This document shows, one piece after another, positions 13,338 to 14,069 of a stretch of DNA of 14,069 bases (the first letter of the stretch is position 1; each line of letters begins with the position of its first letter). The notes under the pieces were generated by a model. The model had not been told where the DNA came from. It was given only the letters and a program-made list of their open reading frames with translations, and did no database searches. The stretch comes from an uncultured Enterocloster sp. (GTDB lineage Bacteria; Bacillota; Clostridia; Lachnospirales; Lachnospiraceae), in NCBI GenBank assembly GCA_944382045.1, contig CALWMT010000032.1, forward strand, positions 1-14,069, written 5' to 3'. Made by a program: the position numbers and the translations under genes.

Positions 13338-13922
13338 TCATCCGCAGGCTGCCTCTGTCCCTTTTTCCACAGCCCGGCTGATGAGAAGGATCCGGCCTGC
13401 GATCCCCAGAAGCCCGGCCAGAATACTTCCCAGTCTGCTTCCCCCCACAAGGCCGTACATGCAGCATCCCACCGCCGCCAGGAGAAATCCCGCATAAAGC
13501 CGGCTGCCCCTGGCCAAGAGCGGTTCGGCACTTTCTGCCCGGTCTGCCTGCTCTGCTTTTTCACCGGCGTTTTCCGCCCCAGCCGGAAAAGCGGCTGCCC
13601 GCAGGTTTAAAAATGCCAAGCCGCAGGCCATCTCCGCCAGCATCAGGCAGCCGGGCATGGCTGTCTCCCAGAGAAGTCCGCCCCAGCCCAGCCATTCTCC
13701 CAGGGCGGCCCCCAGACAGAGCGCACTAAACGCCAGGCCGCTTTTCTTTCCATATCCGGCCCAGACCGTCCGGCAGGCTGTCGGGTGCTTTCCCATCTCC
13801 GTCACTCCGGACGCCCACAGAGCCGCAGCCATCCATTTTGGAAAAACCGGCAGACCAAATACATTCACATGAAAGGTGATGAGCAGGATTCCCCATATGG
13901 ATCGGCGTATCCCCTTTTCCAT
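13338..13922 (-). CDS. Small multi-pass membrane protein of unknown function
   Basis: This 194-residue protein has hydrophobic stretches at about residues 8-40 (with a break near PVFPKW), 62-82, 84-108 and 142-183, separated by a polar, Ala/Glu-rich loop (113-137) that is probably cytoplasmic. No enzymatic motif or family is recognised. The ATG (13920-13922) directly follows the stop codon of the gene upstream (TAG-ATG), with GGGGGAG seven bases before it, so the two are translationally coupled and probably work together. The coding frame is convincing from the ribosome site and coupling; the function is unknown. Its end faces the methyltransferase gene without a visible terminator. Confidence 0.75.
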   Translation of the reverse strand: MEKGIRRSIWGILLITFHVNVFGLPVFPKWMAAALWASGVTEMGKHPTACRTVWAGYGKKSGLAFSALCLGAALGEWLGWGGLLWETAMPGCLMLAEMACGLAFLNLRAAAFPAGAENAGEKAEQADRAESAEPLLARGSRLYAGFLLAAVGCCMYGLVGGSRLGSILAGLLGIAGRILLISRAVEKGTEAACG

Positions 13923-14069
13923 CTAGCGGCTCCCCCTTTCTTCCAGATACTCCCAGACCTGCCAGGAGTTCCCCATCCAGGTCAGATCCCCCAAAAGCGG
14001 TTGTTCCAAGAGCCGCTCCTTCTGCCCGTCGGCCTCTCCCGCCAGTCCGAACACCGCCTCATACGGGGT
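13923..14069 (-). CDS. 3' end of an unrecognised gene
   Basis: The last 48 codons of an open frame run in from the right edge and end at TAG (13923-13925). The visible protein starts TPYEAVFGLAGEADGQ and ends WQVWEYLEERGSR, a charged and Trp-rich soluble-looking tail. No family is recognised. The evidence that it is real is its abutting position with the start of the membrane protein gene and the ribosome site of that gene inside its last codons. Confidence 0.6.
   Translation of the reverse strand, partial: TPYEAVFGLAGEADGQKERLLEQPLLGDLTWMGNSWQVWEYLEERGSR

Noticed and set aside
12787..13467. 226-codon minus-strand open frame under the methyltransferase
   Set aside because: It is antisense to clear methyltransferase motifs and crosses the gene junction; no ribosome site or family features.
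1..14069. CRISPR arrays, tRNA or rRNA genes, insertion sequences and attachment sites
   Set aside because: No regularly spaced repeats, tRNA-like cloverleaf, transposase motifs or terminal inverted repeats were seen anywhere in the window.

Overview
The window looks like the chromosome of a GC-rich anaerobic Firmicute, most likely a gut-type Lachnospiraceae/Clostridium cluster XIVa organism. Reasons are strong AGGAGG ribosome sites, tight gene spacing, anaerobic molybdenum-hydroxylase and CoA-activation genes, and a decayed AAA-ATPase-like/PD-(D/E)XK gene of a kind common in such genomes. The taxonomic call is inference from style and gene content only.

From right to left on the minus strand there are two transcription units. 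The first (11314 to 9510) encodes a histidine phosphatase-HD fusion protein and, overlapping it by ATGA, a TetR/AcrR regulator. It has a near-consensus promoter (TTGACA-17-TATGAT) at 11351-11379 and ends in a cluster of hairpins (9402-9486). The second starts from a TTGACA-17-TAAATT promoter (9325-9353) and encodes the three parts of a molybdenum hydroxylase of the xanthine dehydrogenase/4-hydroxybenzoyl-CoA reductase superfamily: the 2x[2Fe-2S] subunit, the molybdopterin subunit and the FAD subunit. After a 217-base gap with a Rex-like palindrome come an OFA-type MFS carrier, an AMP-forming acyl-CoA ligase and the N-terminal part of a family I CoA-transferase, which runs off the left edge.

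The standout is the FAD subunit (3908-6268). A complete GltD/NfnB-like NAD(P)H oxidoreductase with its N-terminal Fe-S region is inserted inside the FAD-binding domain of the molybdenum hydroxylase, directly after a four-cysteine insert resembling the extra [4Fe-4S] loop of 4-hydroxybenzoyl-CoA reductase. The protein therefore appears to carry an NAD(P)H-to-molybdenum electron path in one chain. With the carrier and two CoA-activating enzymes, the cluster suggests uptake of an organic (possibly aromatic) acid, activation to a CoA thioester, and hydroxylation or reductive dehydroxylation. The substrate cannot be read from the sequence.

The right part is unrelated: a decayed AAA-ATPase-like/PD-(D/E)XK gene (11376-12252, minus), a plus-strand gene for a Rossmann-TylF-type methyltransferase (12457-13323), and a minus-strand pair made of an unrecognised gene's 3' end and a small membrane protein (13338-14069).
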